The notes under the pieces were generated by a model. It saw nothing but the letters and a program-made list of their open reading frames with translations. It searched no databases and was not told where the DNA came from. Positions 13,408 through 24,293 of a DNA stretch of 64,000 bases are shown here, in pieces. Source of the stretch: Macrolepiota albuminosa (Eukaryota; Basidiomycota; Agaricomycetes; Agaricales; Agaricaceae); assembly GCA_027475525.1 (NCBI GenBank), contig JAMWFC010000117.1, positions 5,070,183 to 5,134,182 on the forward strand, given 5' to 3'. The number at the start of each line of letters is the position of its first letter. The stretch's first letter is position 1. A program made the position numbers and the translations under genes.

Positions 13408-14126
13408 TGTCACGACCCCTTCCCTCCGGGCCCACCCCGGGACACCCCCGGAACACCCTCCGGGACCCTCCCTCCGACCCCACAAGACACGCCCCGCCAT
13501 CACGACCGCCGGCACCGCCATCACGCGCATCAAGGACCGCCATCAGCCGCCACCAGCCCCGATCAACGATCCCATCACGCATCACGGCTCCACCCGCGCC
13601 AATTGATCGCGCGGCCCACACGCGCGATCCCGGTATACAGTCCCTGCCCGCTACTCAATGGCCCCCGGAACTCATCCTAGACACCCCGGAACCCCGAGAC
13701 ACGTTCCCGTAGTACTTATAGCCTAGCCCCCCACTGTATTCGCTAGTCTTGATATTACATACTTTGCATAACTGTTACTTGGATATTGCGTGCCCTCTGT
13801 TTGACTGGTACGCCTCGTTTGGTACGCTTCGACCGGCACGCCTTAGTATTCGCGTGCTATAAGTTTGGTACGCACTTCGCGACTCTTAAGTTACTAACTT
13901 GGTCTCGTCTTAGAACCTCCGGTTCACGACTCGACCCCCTCTAACTCCCAGCCACTCTCATCCAAAACCCCCGGACTCTAGTCCCCTCTCCCGGGATTAC
14001 CCTGTCCTCGTCTTGAACCCCGGAGTCCTAGCCCCGGAGTTCCAGACACCCGAGTATCCGTAGATCAAGTCCGCATCGTAAGGGCGTCGCTTTCCCGGAA
14101 AGCCCCCGATTCAGCGGAACCTGACA
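13408..14126 (+). repeat. Solo LTR, Ty3/gypsy-type family 1
   Basis: 719 bp, starts TGTCACGACC and ends GAACCTGACA, flanked by the 5-bp target duplication agcag (13403-13407 and 14127-14131). It is C- and CpG-rich compared with its surroundings, so it is the youngest copy of this family in the window. Other copies: 16401-18508 (-), 18894-20078 (+), 58805-59495 (-) and a fragment at 32675. The clean duplication shows it arose by recombination between the two LTRs of a complete insertion. Confidence 0.9.
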
Positions 14127-14453
14127 AGCAGAGAAGTACATAAAGAACAAAATAGTGAGATGGCATGGAGAAGCTTGGATTGGAGAAGACATCAAATTGT
14201 GTAGTATGTGCCTTGGTTTGGAAGAACAAAACATATAAATACCTCTGCTTAGGCAAGGAGATACTTGGAATCATGATGTCAATGACACAGTGGTGGCAAC
14301 CTGTATTTGTCCTGAACACATCAAGAAGGGACAGAGAAACAGCAATGGCAGATGACCATGAGAAGACATATATGATTTAGAGTCAGAGTCTGAAGTAAGT
14401 AGTATGGGAGTCCAAATCACTGTTGGAAGAGACTAAATAGGAATATTTAACTT

Positions 14454-16150
14454 TTGCTGCAGTCCTCCCAGTAGCGCTGGTCAATCTGCATGATGAGGGC
14501 CTTGTATCCATTGTAGGAGGGTTGTTTCAGGGTGAGTTGGAGGATGTCCTTGATGTGTTGTGGCAATGTGCAGCAGAGGGCTTACCAGAGGGTGCTGTAG
14601 TTCCAACCTGTTTCATAAGCTTCCTTCTCAAAACATACAATAAAGGTGGTGAAGCATTCTTTGGGATGCATCTGGAGGTTGAAGAGGTTGTCCTTGGCCT
14701 CGGCCATGGTGTTGTAGATACCAAACTTACTCGAGAACTCGTTGATGATAGTCTGCTAGCGGAAGAGGGCCAGATTGTTCGGGTTGAACTGGATCAGGGC
14801 CCTGTAGTGGTCGAAGGTGATCCCCTGGAGATAGGAGGTGGCAAAGGCCATCCAGGAGCTGTCAACCTGAAATGTGAGCGGCTTTGCCTGAAACGTGTTA
14901 AGACATTGGGTGAGGAAGGTACACAATTTTTGGGGGTCCCAGCCTGTGAATGAGTTGGGTTTTTGGATATCCAGATGCCTCATGGGCGAGGGTGTCATGA
15001 GCGTTGTTCAGTCCGGTGGCATTGCAGGGAGGGGGGCTGGTGTTGTATTAATAGTAATAGTGATTACCCCTCCTCCTTGGGAAGGAAAGGCGCCAAGGGC
15101 AGGACCCCACCCGCTTGGAGGGCCTCCTCTGGGTGGCTCATCTGGGGGTCCACGGTTGGGAGGTCTGTTGTTCCAAGTGGGCTCATTCCTGTCAGGGGGA
15201 GGTCCGGGTCTGAATGCAGGGGGCGGCAGAGGTGGCAGGCTGGTGGGTCATCCTTGTGGGTCAATTGGGGGTGGCAGAGGCGGTCAGGGAGGGTTTGGGG
15301 GGGCTGGGTGCTGGGTCAGGTGCCAGGTTGTGCAGGGAATGTTCAACTCAGGAGGGTCATGCTTGCATCGGAGGCCATGGGAGGTTCTGCAGATCAAAGT
15401 GGAGTGGGGGGTCATGACAGAAGTTGGGCTCCAGAGGGGCTGGGGCAGACATGGGAGGTGGTGCCAGGGTTGTTGTGGGCATGGGGCGTTGTTTGTTGTT
15501 GCTGCGAGTGAGCTCATTGATGTAGCACAGCGTGTTGTCCATACTGTTGTTGCTCCGGAGTCGGGACCATGGGGCAGCCAGGGCTGGTTCTGGGGGTTCC
15601 CGTCAGATGTGAATCGAGCAACCTGGGTCTGCAGGGTCATTGAGGAGTCGAGGGGATAGGGACATGTGGACTTTGTTGAGCAGTTGCTGCAGCTCCTTGC
15701 AGAGGATTGTGTTGTGTCTGTACTTTACCATAGTCTGCTCTGGGAGGTCTCTCTGTGTGAGGTGATCCCCAAATTCAACCAAGCAATGGGCCCAGTCCTC
15801 TGGAGTGCCTTTGAAGTTGTCGTGTCTGAATTCTGTGAGTAGTGCCCTTGTCCGCTGCATGAAGTCCTCTGGCAAGATCCTGAGTGAGCAGAGCACTTTG
15901 TCCTGTTGTTGTTCATACTCCTTGAGACGTTGTCGTCCCATTGGTGAGGGAGGGGTCCATGTAGGTGAGGTGGCAGCTGGGTAGTGTCGAGGGGGGTAGT
16001 CATAGTTGAGGGATCCACAGGGTTGGGGAGCAGGGCGTGGGTGCAAAGGGGCCCTTGCTGAAGAGAATTGGATGAGGTCCACTGAGGATGGGTGGGGTCT
16101 CCGGGAGACTCCTGGGGATGCTCCGGTATGAGGGGGCCTCCATGGGTCAC
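14454..16150 (-). pseudogene. Ty3/gypsy gag, decayed
   Basis: Read right to left. An N-terminal part at about 15603-16082 includes KEYEQQQDKVLCSLRILPED and RTRALLTEFRHDNFKGTPED. A Pro/Gln-rich middle is broken by stops. The capsid core at about 14460-14998 has SFTGWDPQKLCTFLTQCLNT, DSSWMAFATSYLQGITFDHY and IINEFSSKFG, the last two spanning a frameshift. This layout (SF.G ... FL.QC ... DHY) is the usual retrotransposon gag core of agaricomycete gypsy elements. It lies just inside a same-strand family 1 LTR (16401-18508), so it is probably the 5' part of that element; protease and pol are missing on the left. Confidence 0.65.
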
Positions 16151-16611
16151 ACCATGGCTAGGTTGGGCGGAGGGGCCCAGCTGGCTGAGGGCCCCAGGTT
16201 ATAGAGGGATGGGTCAGGGGCCTAGTAGCGGTGGAGACGTTGGGGTTCATATGGGAGAGGTGGGTAAGTGGGGTGGGTGGTCTGTGTGGAGTAGTAGTCA
16301 GGGACCGGATGTCTGTAAGAGTTGGTCTGGTAGCCCGTGGGGTAATAGGTGTGAGTATATGTAGTCATCAAAAATGGTGTAAGGAGAGAGTCTTGATATT
16401 ATGTCAGGTTCCGCTGAATTTGGGGGCTTTCCAGGAAAGCAACGCCCTTATGAGGCGGACTTGATCTACAGATGCTCAGGAGTCTGGAACTCCAAGGCTA
16501 GGACTCCAGGGTTCAAGACGCGGACAGCGGGTTCACCTGGGGAAGGGGACTTGATCTGGGGGTTTTGGTGTTAGAGGCTGTGGGTTGGGTAGGGGTCGAG
16601 TCGAGAACCGG

Positions 16612-17686
16612 TGATGACGCCAACTGTGGTTGGGTGCGCTGGACATATACGCAGTACAATGCCATCTCCAGTGCTTGGCGTGCGTAGTTGTGAGGAGTCC
16701 TGACAGGGTCCCAGTGTGCTCGAGTGGAGGTGATAAAACAATGTGCTAAATTATAGCGCTTCGGGGGCTACCTGGCAGATGGTAAGTGTTGTAGCTTAAA
16801 CAAAGATATTGAAGAAAAGATGAGTAGTGCAGTGTATTGTGCCTGTAGTTGGCACCAAAAATGACGAAGACGAGATAGACGAGGCTAGCACCTGACTTAG
16901 TAACGAAGTCAAAGGAAGCTAGCACAATTTGAACGCTAAGTGCAACTGTGTGCTCAAGGGGTTACAATTTGTTGTTATATACATGTAAAGTAGCTATTTT
17001 ATATACTATGCACTACCGTGTTTGCCAAGATACAAGTCCATCTGTGGCGCTACCTCCTAGCGCCTCTCCTCATGGTTTCCTCTAATGGCGACCTGTCAAC
17101 AGCGACCTTTTGCACATGGATGAGGGCGACCAACGGCAATATGACCCACAGCAACCAGCGGCGACTCTATATTGGCTTAGAATTGTACGAGTCTGCTCAC
17201 TTTTATTATAACTCACTCCAATTGGCCAGACTGTTCCAGGGTATGGTCGGAAAATCCTCAACAGATGCCGTGAGCGCTAATGTCAGTGCTACTCATTGTA
17301 TCAGTTCCTGACAGTTCCAGATGTCGGATTTAAGTATATCCAGTGCCGCTGTCATTGATCCTTTTAGACTTCTTATTGAAGTGCCTTGTCAAATGGCAGC
17401 GCCTGCTGCTGGCTCCTTCTCGAAGTGATCGGGGTTTAGTTAGAGTCCTCTCCCGCCATCGTGTTAGCACTATACGTTATGAGCCTCCTTCGTCCTTGGG
17501 ATAGGTGAATGGAGTGTGCTGAAGGCCTGGTAGCTAGTGGTTAGGGTAAATGGCTAAGTCCTGTAGTAGGTTGCCAGAGCTAGAGCTGCTCTATATTCCC
17601 AACTGGTCGCTAGAGTCCTCAGTATGTCAAGTGTTGATTGGCCTATAATGTCCCTTGATGCGCTCAGTCTGAGTAGAAGCCTATCA
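16612..17686. mobile_element. 1,075-bp TG...CA insertion nested in an LTR
   Basis: Interrupts the family 1 LTR between aaccgg and ccgggggttctaag, giving a 4-bp duplication ccgg (16608-16611 and 17687-17690). Ends are TGATGACG...CCTATCA. No coding domain is visible, so a solo LTR of another family is the best guess; a short non-autonomous element is possible. Confidence 0.6.
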
Positions 17687-18180
17687 CCGGGGGTTCTAAG
17701 ACGAGACCGGGTTAGTAAATTGTAAGTCACAAAGTGCATACCAAACTCAGAGCACGTGGTTATTTGAGCATGCCAGCCAAAGCATGCCAGTCAGCGTGTA
17801 CCAGTCAAGCAAAGGGCATGCAACAATTCAAGTTAATATCAAGACTAGCGAAATACAATGGGGAGCTATGCTATAAGTACTACGGGGCCAGGTCTGGGTC
17901 CCTGGGATCCCAGGGTGTCTGGGTCAAGTTCCGGGAGGCATTGAGTAATGGAGGGGGACTGTATACCATGATCGTGTGTGTGGGGTGCACGATCAATTGG
18001 CACAGAGGGAGTCATGATGCATGATGTGTGATGTCTGGAAGGGAGTAGCGTGATCTGATTGTTGATCGCAGTTTGATGGCAGTGAGTTCCAGGGTCCATG
18101 ATGCGGGGCTGTCAGGGGTGCTGGGCAATGGCAGTCCTTGATGCGTATGATGGCGGCATCAGCAGTCATGATGGCGGGGC

Positions 18181-18421
18181 TGTTGCACTTGTATTGCAGA
18201 GGTTCACAGACTGAATACACGGAAGAGATACTTTGAGCTCTGGATGTTCACGTTTAAGAGTAAGTTTATTAGAATGATTATACTACGATAAAAATGATTA
18301 TACTACATACCTGGATGTTCACGTTTAAGAGTAAAGAAAACGTAAGAACATCCAGGATGAAATGATCGGGCTAAGTCACGTGGTTAATACTGTGGGGGCA
18401 CTGACGCATATACTCTCAACA
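18181..18421. repeat. 241-bp solo LTR nested in an LTR
   Basis: Starts TGTTGCACTT and ends CTCTCAACA, with the 5-bp target duplication ggggc on both sides (18176-18180 and 18422-18426). Contains two copies of tggatgttcacgtttaagag (about 18242 and 18313). The TGTTG...CAACA ends fit a copia-type LTR. Confidence 0.8.
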
Positions 18422-18893
18422 GGGGCACATTTGTGGGGTTGGAGAGAGGGTCCTGGATGGGGTTCTGGGGGTGTCCCAGGGTGGACCCAGAGGGGAGGGG
18501 TTGTGACAGTAGTGGTCCTTGCCACATTTGAAAGGGTACTGTCAAACACACCCAGAAAGGAAGGAGGGTGCTGAATATCAGTGACAATAGTATTGGGCAT
18601 GGCAAGAGGAGATGAGTGGCTATATGTGTTGTGTCCTGCCCTGAATTATTCACACCTTGCAAGCCCTCCACCAGAAGCAGAGTGTCCTGTGGTGGAAGAA
18701 TTGAAGAGGGCTGGAAAAGAGAAGTAGTATGTGGAGAAGGTCTAGGAGAAGGTCACATGTGGAATGGTGTGAAAAGGGTGGTAGGGATGGACTGACTAGA
18801 AAGAATGTGGGATGTAATGTCTAAACAGTCTATGCAGAAGCTGGCCCAGAGAGAAGTAAAGGCTGTCCAAGTTCCAGCCCAGATGTTGGAAAG

Positions 18894-20078
18894 TGTCACA
18901 ACCCACTCATTAACACATGACTCTGGAACAATCCTGCCACCTGCTCCACTCCAGTCTCATAGCATCCTTTCCAGCCACACTATCATCCTCAAACCCTCAA
19001 AGAATACCAGCCCATCAAAGCACCAGGCTGGCACCACCCTGGCTACATGCAACCCACCTGGCACCTGTCACCTGTATTCAGTTCTTTGTATGATAGGTTC
19101 CAGCACCTACCATCAACACTCCACACTCCACACAATTGGCTCTGACATCTGCCCTCCCATTTAGTGCTCTGACCTAGTCAGCCCCTGCACCCTCCTGGTA
19201 TACAGTCCTGCATGTCCAGCTAGCCCCAGATCAAAGACCCTGGTGCCCTACTCAAACCTGTACAATGCTCCAGACCTCACCCACATTAGGTATTTAGCTC
19301 ATATTTAGCATGTTGTTACAGTAGTCTTAATATTGCCTAAAATTCTGCCTCTTTACTCATCTACCTGTCTTTGTCTACTTGATTCAATCTACTTTTTCAC
19401 TCTCAAAGTCTCCCAGTCTTCTAAGGCTCACTTTGATCTCATTTTCTATCCCCCAGTCTCAGTTTTGGTCTCCCAGATTTAGTCTCAGTTTTGCATTTTT
19501 CCCTTATTGTCTCTTTGCTCTCTCCCAACTCCAATCCACTTTGTCAACCCCTGGACTTAGTCCAGGATCCTATCGACTTCTTCCTTCAAACCCCAGCACT
19601 TTGCATGAGTCTCAGAGTACCTCCTCAGAACCCAATTGTCTCTAGAGCTGCCCTGTAGACATTGAGTTTACCTAGTAAGGACCCACTTGCAGTTGGTGTT
19701 AGAAATCAGACCTAGAGACAAGCGTAAGTTAATCCCTCAGTCCGGTATAAGTGACTCTAATTTGGATTGTACCTAGAGACAAGCGTAAGTTAATCTACCA
19801 GGTACAATTAGTTTTATGGTAGCTGTGCAGAATGCGTAATTACTCACCCCTCAGTCCGGTATAAGTGACTGAGGGGCATCTCTGAGAGCGGTCGTATATA
19901 AGTGTATTCTGTAGACAAAGGAAGCATTGTGATTGAATAGATAAAGGCGAAATAAAGCTGGCCACCGAGATAAAGCTGGCCACAACCCTGTGTGACGAGT
20001 GGCGGAGTGGCTGGTGTGATACGTGAAATTGATGGGATTCCAACAGTTGGAAGCCCCTGTAGTCAACAGAACCTGACA
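18894..20078 (+). repeat. Decayed family 1-related LTR carrying a nested solo LTR
   Basis: Starts TGTCACAACCC and ends ACAGAACCTGACA. Its body is closely related to the reverse-oriented LTR at 58805 (shared blocks include gtagacattgag and aaggacccacttgc). It is split by the solo LTR at 19697-20045. No target duplication at the outer ends (gaaag versus gctat). Confidence 0.75.
19697..20045 (+). repeat. 349-bp copia-type solo LTR
   Basis: Starts TGTTAGAAATCAG, ends GGGATTCCAACA, flanked by gttgg (19692-19696 and 20046-20050). Contains the palindrome CCCCTCAGTC (19847-19856), loop cggtataagt, GACTGAGGGG (19867-19876), and an earlier half-copy cctcagtccggtataagtga (about 19737). A TATA-like tract (gtatataag) follows the stem. 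Confidence 0.88.
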
Positions 20079-20653
20079 GCTATGTCAGGCAAGTTACTTT
20101 GCCGTTTAACTTGTGCTGCCTGTGCTAGAAACCTTCCAGCCAATGAAACCACAGTGATCCCGTGTATATTATTGGATCTATACCCTCTCCATTATCCTAG
20201 TTGTCACTTGTCTATTTCCATTGGCATGCAACCAAAGAGTCCTCATGTTTTATTTAGTCATTGATACATACCAACTGAGGTGTGTCCCCTATTACTTGCA
20301 GACTACATATACAGTAGTTATTCTGTATTACACATCTAATAAAACTCAAGAGAAACACCAAAAATGAGGGTTAAATAACTGATTGTCTTTCAAATGTCTC
20401 AAGTTTCAGAATCAAATGTGGATATTGGTGAAATGTCCAGTGTCTAGCATGACATACGGGAGACTGCCAGCTTTACAAGTTGTCCGAGACTCTATAGCGT
20501 AGCTTATGTACTTTTACTTCTACGCTGTCTCATAGAGTCCCATAACAGATAAGACGGTGGATTTGGCAACGGCTTCGAACGGTGCAACTTCCAAAGAGAT
20601 CTCCGGCTAGTCAATGAATGCCAGATTGATTCTTTGTGATGACAGAGACTAGG

Positions 20654-21250
20654 TCAAGGACATACGGAAACATGACCATTGAAAGAAATTATAAATGCAT
20701 CGATGGCGTTCTTCAGTTCTTCAAGGTCAGTTTTGATAAGGTCGCCGGCGCCTGGACGAGGAAGAGCTTGAATGGCCGGCCTGCGTGTAACTAGACCTTG
20801 CAAGCAATCTAATAGCATAGGCTCCAGAACCTCAATGTCGTCTATAATCTTCGTCCCCTCGGCATCGGAGAGTTTGGAAGTTATGTTCTTGTTGAATAAG
20901 GAGTTAGAGTACTGAGAATGGCAGACAACGATATAAACACCAACGTTCATGATATATATAAAGTTGTTAGCGTCATCAACGAGAGTCGTGGCAGAGTTAT
21001 GGATAGCCTGTGAAAAGGAGTAGGATATGATTAGCAAGATTGTCATGTATGTGACTAAGAAGTGAATGGTTTCAACCATAGCCTGTTCGACCGTGCCACC
21101 GCCCAGCATGGGGAAAGCCTGGATAGTGGCGTTGAAGTTCATGAGGTCGGGCTTAATCTTTGTGTCGAGGCTGTCCTCCATCATACTAAAGGTCTGAGCG
21201 ACTGAAGTAGCGACGAAGCCGACAGCGATGAAGAGCGCCTTGTATTGCAT
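20654..21250 (-). CDS. HsbA-like secreted protein, paralog 1
   Basis: Open for 198 codons. Residues 1-19 (MQYKALFIAVGFVATSVAQ) are a clear signal peptide. The mature part matches the hydrophobic surface-binding protein A (HsbA) family: an alpha-helical stretch with AIHNSATTLVDDAN, then DAEGTKIIDDIEVLEPMLLD, LQGLVTRRPAIQALP and DLIKTDLEELKNAIDAF. HsbA proteins bind hydrophobic surfaces and in Aspergillus recruit cutinase. Two segments look like spliced introns: 21008-21076 (69 nt, ends CAG, Y-rich tract) and 20888-20944 (57 nt, GTTGGT...AAG, tctaac branch-like). Both are multiples of three without stops, so the ORF also stays open unspliced; the spliced product would be about 156 residues, typical for the family. 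Intron boundaries are inferred. Confidence 0.72.
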   Translation of the reverse strand: MQYKALFIAVGFVATSVAQTFSMMEDSLDTKIKPDLMNFNATIQAFPMLGGGTVEQAMVETIHFLVTYMTILLIISYSFSQAIHNSATTLVDDANNFIYIMNVGVYIVVCHSQYSNSLFNKNITSKLSDAEGTKIIDDIEVLEPMLLDCLQGLVTRRPAIQALPRPGAGDLIKTDLEELKNAIDAFIISFNGHVSVCP

Positions 21251-21326
21251 AGTGGAAGTCCTGAGATGAAATAGTTTAAAGGACAGTAGTCAGACGACTG
21301 AGGGTGCAAGGTAGTTATGAAAACAG

Positions 21327-21369
21327 TATATAAAGAGTTTGTTTTTACGACATCGGAAAAACGTCGTAA
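21327..21369 (-). promoter_or_regulatory. Promoter of HsbA-like paralog 1: TATA and palindrome
   Basis: On the minus strand a TATA-like box (tttatata, 21327-21334) lies about 80 bases before the ATG, with an inverted repeat TTACGAC/GTCGTAA (21345-21351 and 21363-21369) just upstream. The same arrangement is kept in the paralog, so it is a candidate regulator site. Confidence 0.5.
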
Positions 21370-21665
21370 GTAAGTTTTCATACGAGTGTCAAACTAAAAT
21401 GATATAGGCAGTGTCTATGAGCGAGAACTTGATCTGCTATATTGGAATAGCAAGCTGCCTGCAGGCCAAGTCCGCCGTTGTAACAGAGCAGGCCCGCTTC
21501 AAACTTTAACCTCAAGCTCGAGAACGTCACCTGATGCAACATAAAGTTAACGTCGGGGTAAAATCTAGTGTGGTGGAGTAAATGTATGGTCGGAACCGAA
21601 AGTCACCGGGAAATTGAAAGATGCGATGGAAATCTGGATCGACTCGAAATGACCCAGCCAAGGCG

Positions 21666-22719
21666 TGCTCCAATAGCTGATCTACACCTTCGCGCGTTTC
21701 CCCACGCATCGCAAAGGTCCTCCTCTCAAAAGCTCTGCCTCCGATTTATAGATTTCTATAGAGGATATTCCTGACACAATGGAGACTGTCCTAGTGGGTC
21801 CGAACTCGACGCAGCATGTCGTAAAATGATGTATATTGAAGTATACGTTAATACAAAGTCTGAAGTCAAACAATCGGAGATATTACTTATAGTAATTAAA
21901 GTATGAACGAAATAAGTAAGGCTTATACCTGGAGTCAAAGAATTGGAGATGGTTACAATGGCACCGTAAGCATGCGACAAAGAGATGACCCTCGTAACAT
22001 ATCACACCTATCACACTGACATGAACAAAGCAGACTCGAATTTATATATACACACTACGATTACGGACAACATAACAAGTAGACTAACTGTACCTCTAGA
22101 TTAGATACTTACGAGTATGTGTTTGTTAGATCCCACAGGTTCAGTTTCCAACATGACTAGTCGGACTTCATTGGAGAGCCTTTGGAATAGGAGTGAATAG
22201 ATAATACAATAGCAATCTGATGAAGAAAATAATGAGTGAAACATGAAATATTGACACATACTCATGACATGAGAATGCATCTGGATAGCCGAGCTACTAG
22301 TCATTTCTTCGTCAGGGTTCCCATTTCAATCATTATCGTAGTAACAGGTTATATGGCGGTATGTAGGCATGTTGCTGACAGCTCGATGGATCGTCCAACG
22401 TGATAGAACTTATTTCGATGGATATATATGTGTAAGACTAGCTGTGGAACGTGCACAGAGATAAACACAGATACGTAAGGATGTACAGTTGCAGATAAGG
22501 CTGAGTGAAGGGACGTGTGCTGAGAGTGAAGATGGGGATGACAAGGAAGCGGGCTTTGGTGGAGGGAGAGTTACTCCCCCGTGCGCAGGAACAGCTGCGG
22601 TGGGTGCGGTGGATACCCACCGGAGCTGTGTGTACAAACGCAAAAGAATATTAGAAGTTTGCAGAGTACAGGTACAAAGATGTAAAGAAGTAATTACGAC
22701 ATTGATAAATTGAGTAAGT
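21666..22719. other. Spacer between HsbA-like arms, no clear gene
   Basis: Moderate base composition with CpG retained, unlike the decayed transposons nearby. Short open frames occur but none shows a recognisable domain. A block near 21797-21880 (cgacgcagcatg...) has a weakly similar partner at 23465-23545. Confidence 0.4.
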
Positions 22720-23470
22720 CAGACCAATTTGAATCGATAACGTGAAGGAGATTGTTTTCTTCGGCAAATCTCCGCCGAGAAGCATCCCAAGCTAGAGCGA
22801 TGACGGTGGGAACGATGACATCAAGTCGTCTCAAATAAATAAGGAAGCATCAAGATGACCAGTCGCCGTGCTTCATGGGGAGGGACGCCATCAGAGAGTA
22901 GCTTGACAGAACCGCCAATGCGGTAGCTGTGACCTTGAATGTTGTCGATATTGTAGGAGGAGATATCTGAAATGGTATCAATTTGTGTAGATATACGAGA
23001 AAATCTCTTGAATTACTATTAATGGAAGGAAATGTTTCTTGAGTGAGGGGGGGAAAGGGACAAAGGTGTGGAAGAGTCCCGGAATGAGAAGAGCGGAGAA
23101 CTGTCGGGTGGATGATTGATTATGATGTGGGAAGTGAGAGCACAGATGGCAGACTTTATCTTCCGTTTCAATCAAGCGGTAGTCGATGCAGTCGGTCCTA
23201 GCGGTTTTTGACCAGGGAATGTAGTGAGGATGCGTTGACTTCGTACGAAAGTGACGCGCATGTTGCACTTTGTTGTGACGTTACGAGTAGCATCAAAATT
23301 TTGCTTGGATATAGGTAAGAGTCCCCCCAGGCGACGACAGCCCCAGAAAGTAATTCTGCTGCTTAAAAAAAATCTTGACATTCCGCCGGACCGCCATTCC
23401 CTCATGTCTTTCGAGAGTTGCATGTACCATCCATGAGGTACAAGATCTTTCAATCAAGAGCAAGGCAGAG
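22720..23470 (-). pseudogene. Tyrosine recombinase (integrase-like) relic
   Basis: Reading the minus strand from 23453 gives FFLSSRITFWGCRRLGGLLP, then NVTTKCNMRVTFVRSQRILT, then after a frame change PWSKTARTDCIDYRLIETED and KVCHLC, and finally (about 22890-22960) IQGHSYRIGGSVKLLSDGVP. FWGCRRLG with the first catalytic Arg, PWSKT, and the HxxR box GHSYRIGG are hallmarks of the tyrosine recombinases found in basidiomycete Crypton and DIRS-like elements. The frame changes and a later TGA show decay. I cannot tell which element it came from; no reverse transcriptase lies next to it. Confidence 0.6.
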
Positions 23471-24008
23471 TTGACGCAGCATATTGTAGAAGCAATTTAT
23501 TTCGAGTACGAATAATATACTGAAGTTCGAAATCAAGAGGATGATTCGAACTTCAGGTTGGTCGCGCTATAAGTAGATACGTACTTGTGAAACTTGTATA
23601 GGATTTATAATCAGTGACATAAAGAATTGAATTGGAAAGTTAAAACATATGGAGTGACTCGTCAAGAGTAAGCTGACTTGACAGATTGCTTTTCCGGCAG
23701 CTTCGGACGGACCTCGCTAACGCCAAATCATCCCTTCTAAGCTCTGCCTGAGAACCTTCCAAATTCTACGTCGAGACTGTTGAAGTCCGAACTAGATGAT
23801 ACACGGATACAGTAAGTATCCAATCTATGGTACTTGTGAGTAAATATTTAATGTCTATAGTCACGATTCGGCTCACTCTCAGTTTGTGTATAATGAACTG
23901 AGGGTGTCCGTTGGAATGAGGGGGAATATATACTTGTGCGACTCCTTTGTTAGATGTATGACAATGTAATGTGATTTGTGTGATATTGTGAAGGGGTCGA
24001 TCACTTAC

Positions 24009-24293
24009 GGTGGCCACGATTGATCGTAACAGAAACCACAACATGATTTCCACGCCCGCCGTTGTCGATTCTCCGTATTTGTCTGCAGCCCAAGTGTCTG
24101 GCTCGGTCGCCTGATGGTAACTGCATGGGGCATCATCTGTGCCTGCGTTGGCGCAGTTCAAAAATACAGCGACCTTATTGCAGTCCGGGTTCGTAAACCC
24201 TAAACAAAACCCAGCCGTACTACTTCTATAGATGCTGACAGATGTGTATCCAGTGCAGGGAGCTGCCGATGCAGGGTATTTTCCCTGTGTCAT
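24009..24293 (-). CDS. Unknown Cys-containing exon with a consensus 5' splice site
   Basis: An ATG-initiated frame of 95 codons ends at a consensus donor (GTAAGT, minus strand, from 24008). It has six Cys in its first two thirds (APCTGYTSVSIYRSS, GFCLGFTNPDCNKVAVFLNC, DDAPCSYHQATEPDTW) and a hydrophobic end. The frame stays open past the donor to 23766, where composition changes, so splicing is likely but the acceptor is not certain. The text just upstream of the ATG could be another exon. No signal peptide at this ATG and no family I recognise. It keeps CpG and sits between the HsbA-like genes, so a host gene is plausible. Confidence 0.35.

Larger units (their letters stand above)
16401..18508 (-). 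repeat. Decayed family 1 LTR split by two nested insertions
   Basis: Reverse-oriented copy of the LTR at 13408. It opens with TGTCAGGTTCCGCTGAAT (16401) and closes with ...GGGGTTGTGACA (18508). Two insertions split it: 16612-17686 and 18181-18421, each with its own short target duplication. Many CpG positions of the young copy read TpG or CpA here. No target duplication is seen at the outer ends, in keeping with it being the 5' LTR of a truncated element that includes the adjacent gag. Confidence 0.75.
20350..21665 (-). repeat. Inverted duplication, left arm
   Basis: This segment and 24910-26180 are diverged inverted copies of one another. Similarity runs from the upstream block near ctttcggttc (21590s), through the promoter and the HsbA-like gene, to about 260 bases past its stop (for example agacactggacatt in both). 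The arms differ by many substitutions and small indels, so the duplication is not recent. The copia element at 26210 lies just outside the right arm. Confidence 0.85.

Noticed and set aside
13384..13712. Pro/Arg-rich open frames at 13.4-13.7 kb
   Set aside because: They lie in the C-rich U3 part of a solo LTR and overlap in several frames; composition explains them.
14895..15659. 254-codon plus-strand Gly-rich frame
   Set aside because: It is the antisense of the Pro-rich middle of the decayed gag on the minus strand.
16612..17686. DNA transposon with terminal inverted repeats
   Set aside because: Only about four terminal bases are inverted (TGAT/ATCA), which fits LTR ends; there is no transposase.
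22410..22713. Open frames on both strands at 22.4-22.7 kb
   Set aside because: Neither has a recognisable domain, a signal peptide or splice context; both are short enough to be chance in CpG-containing sequence.
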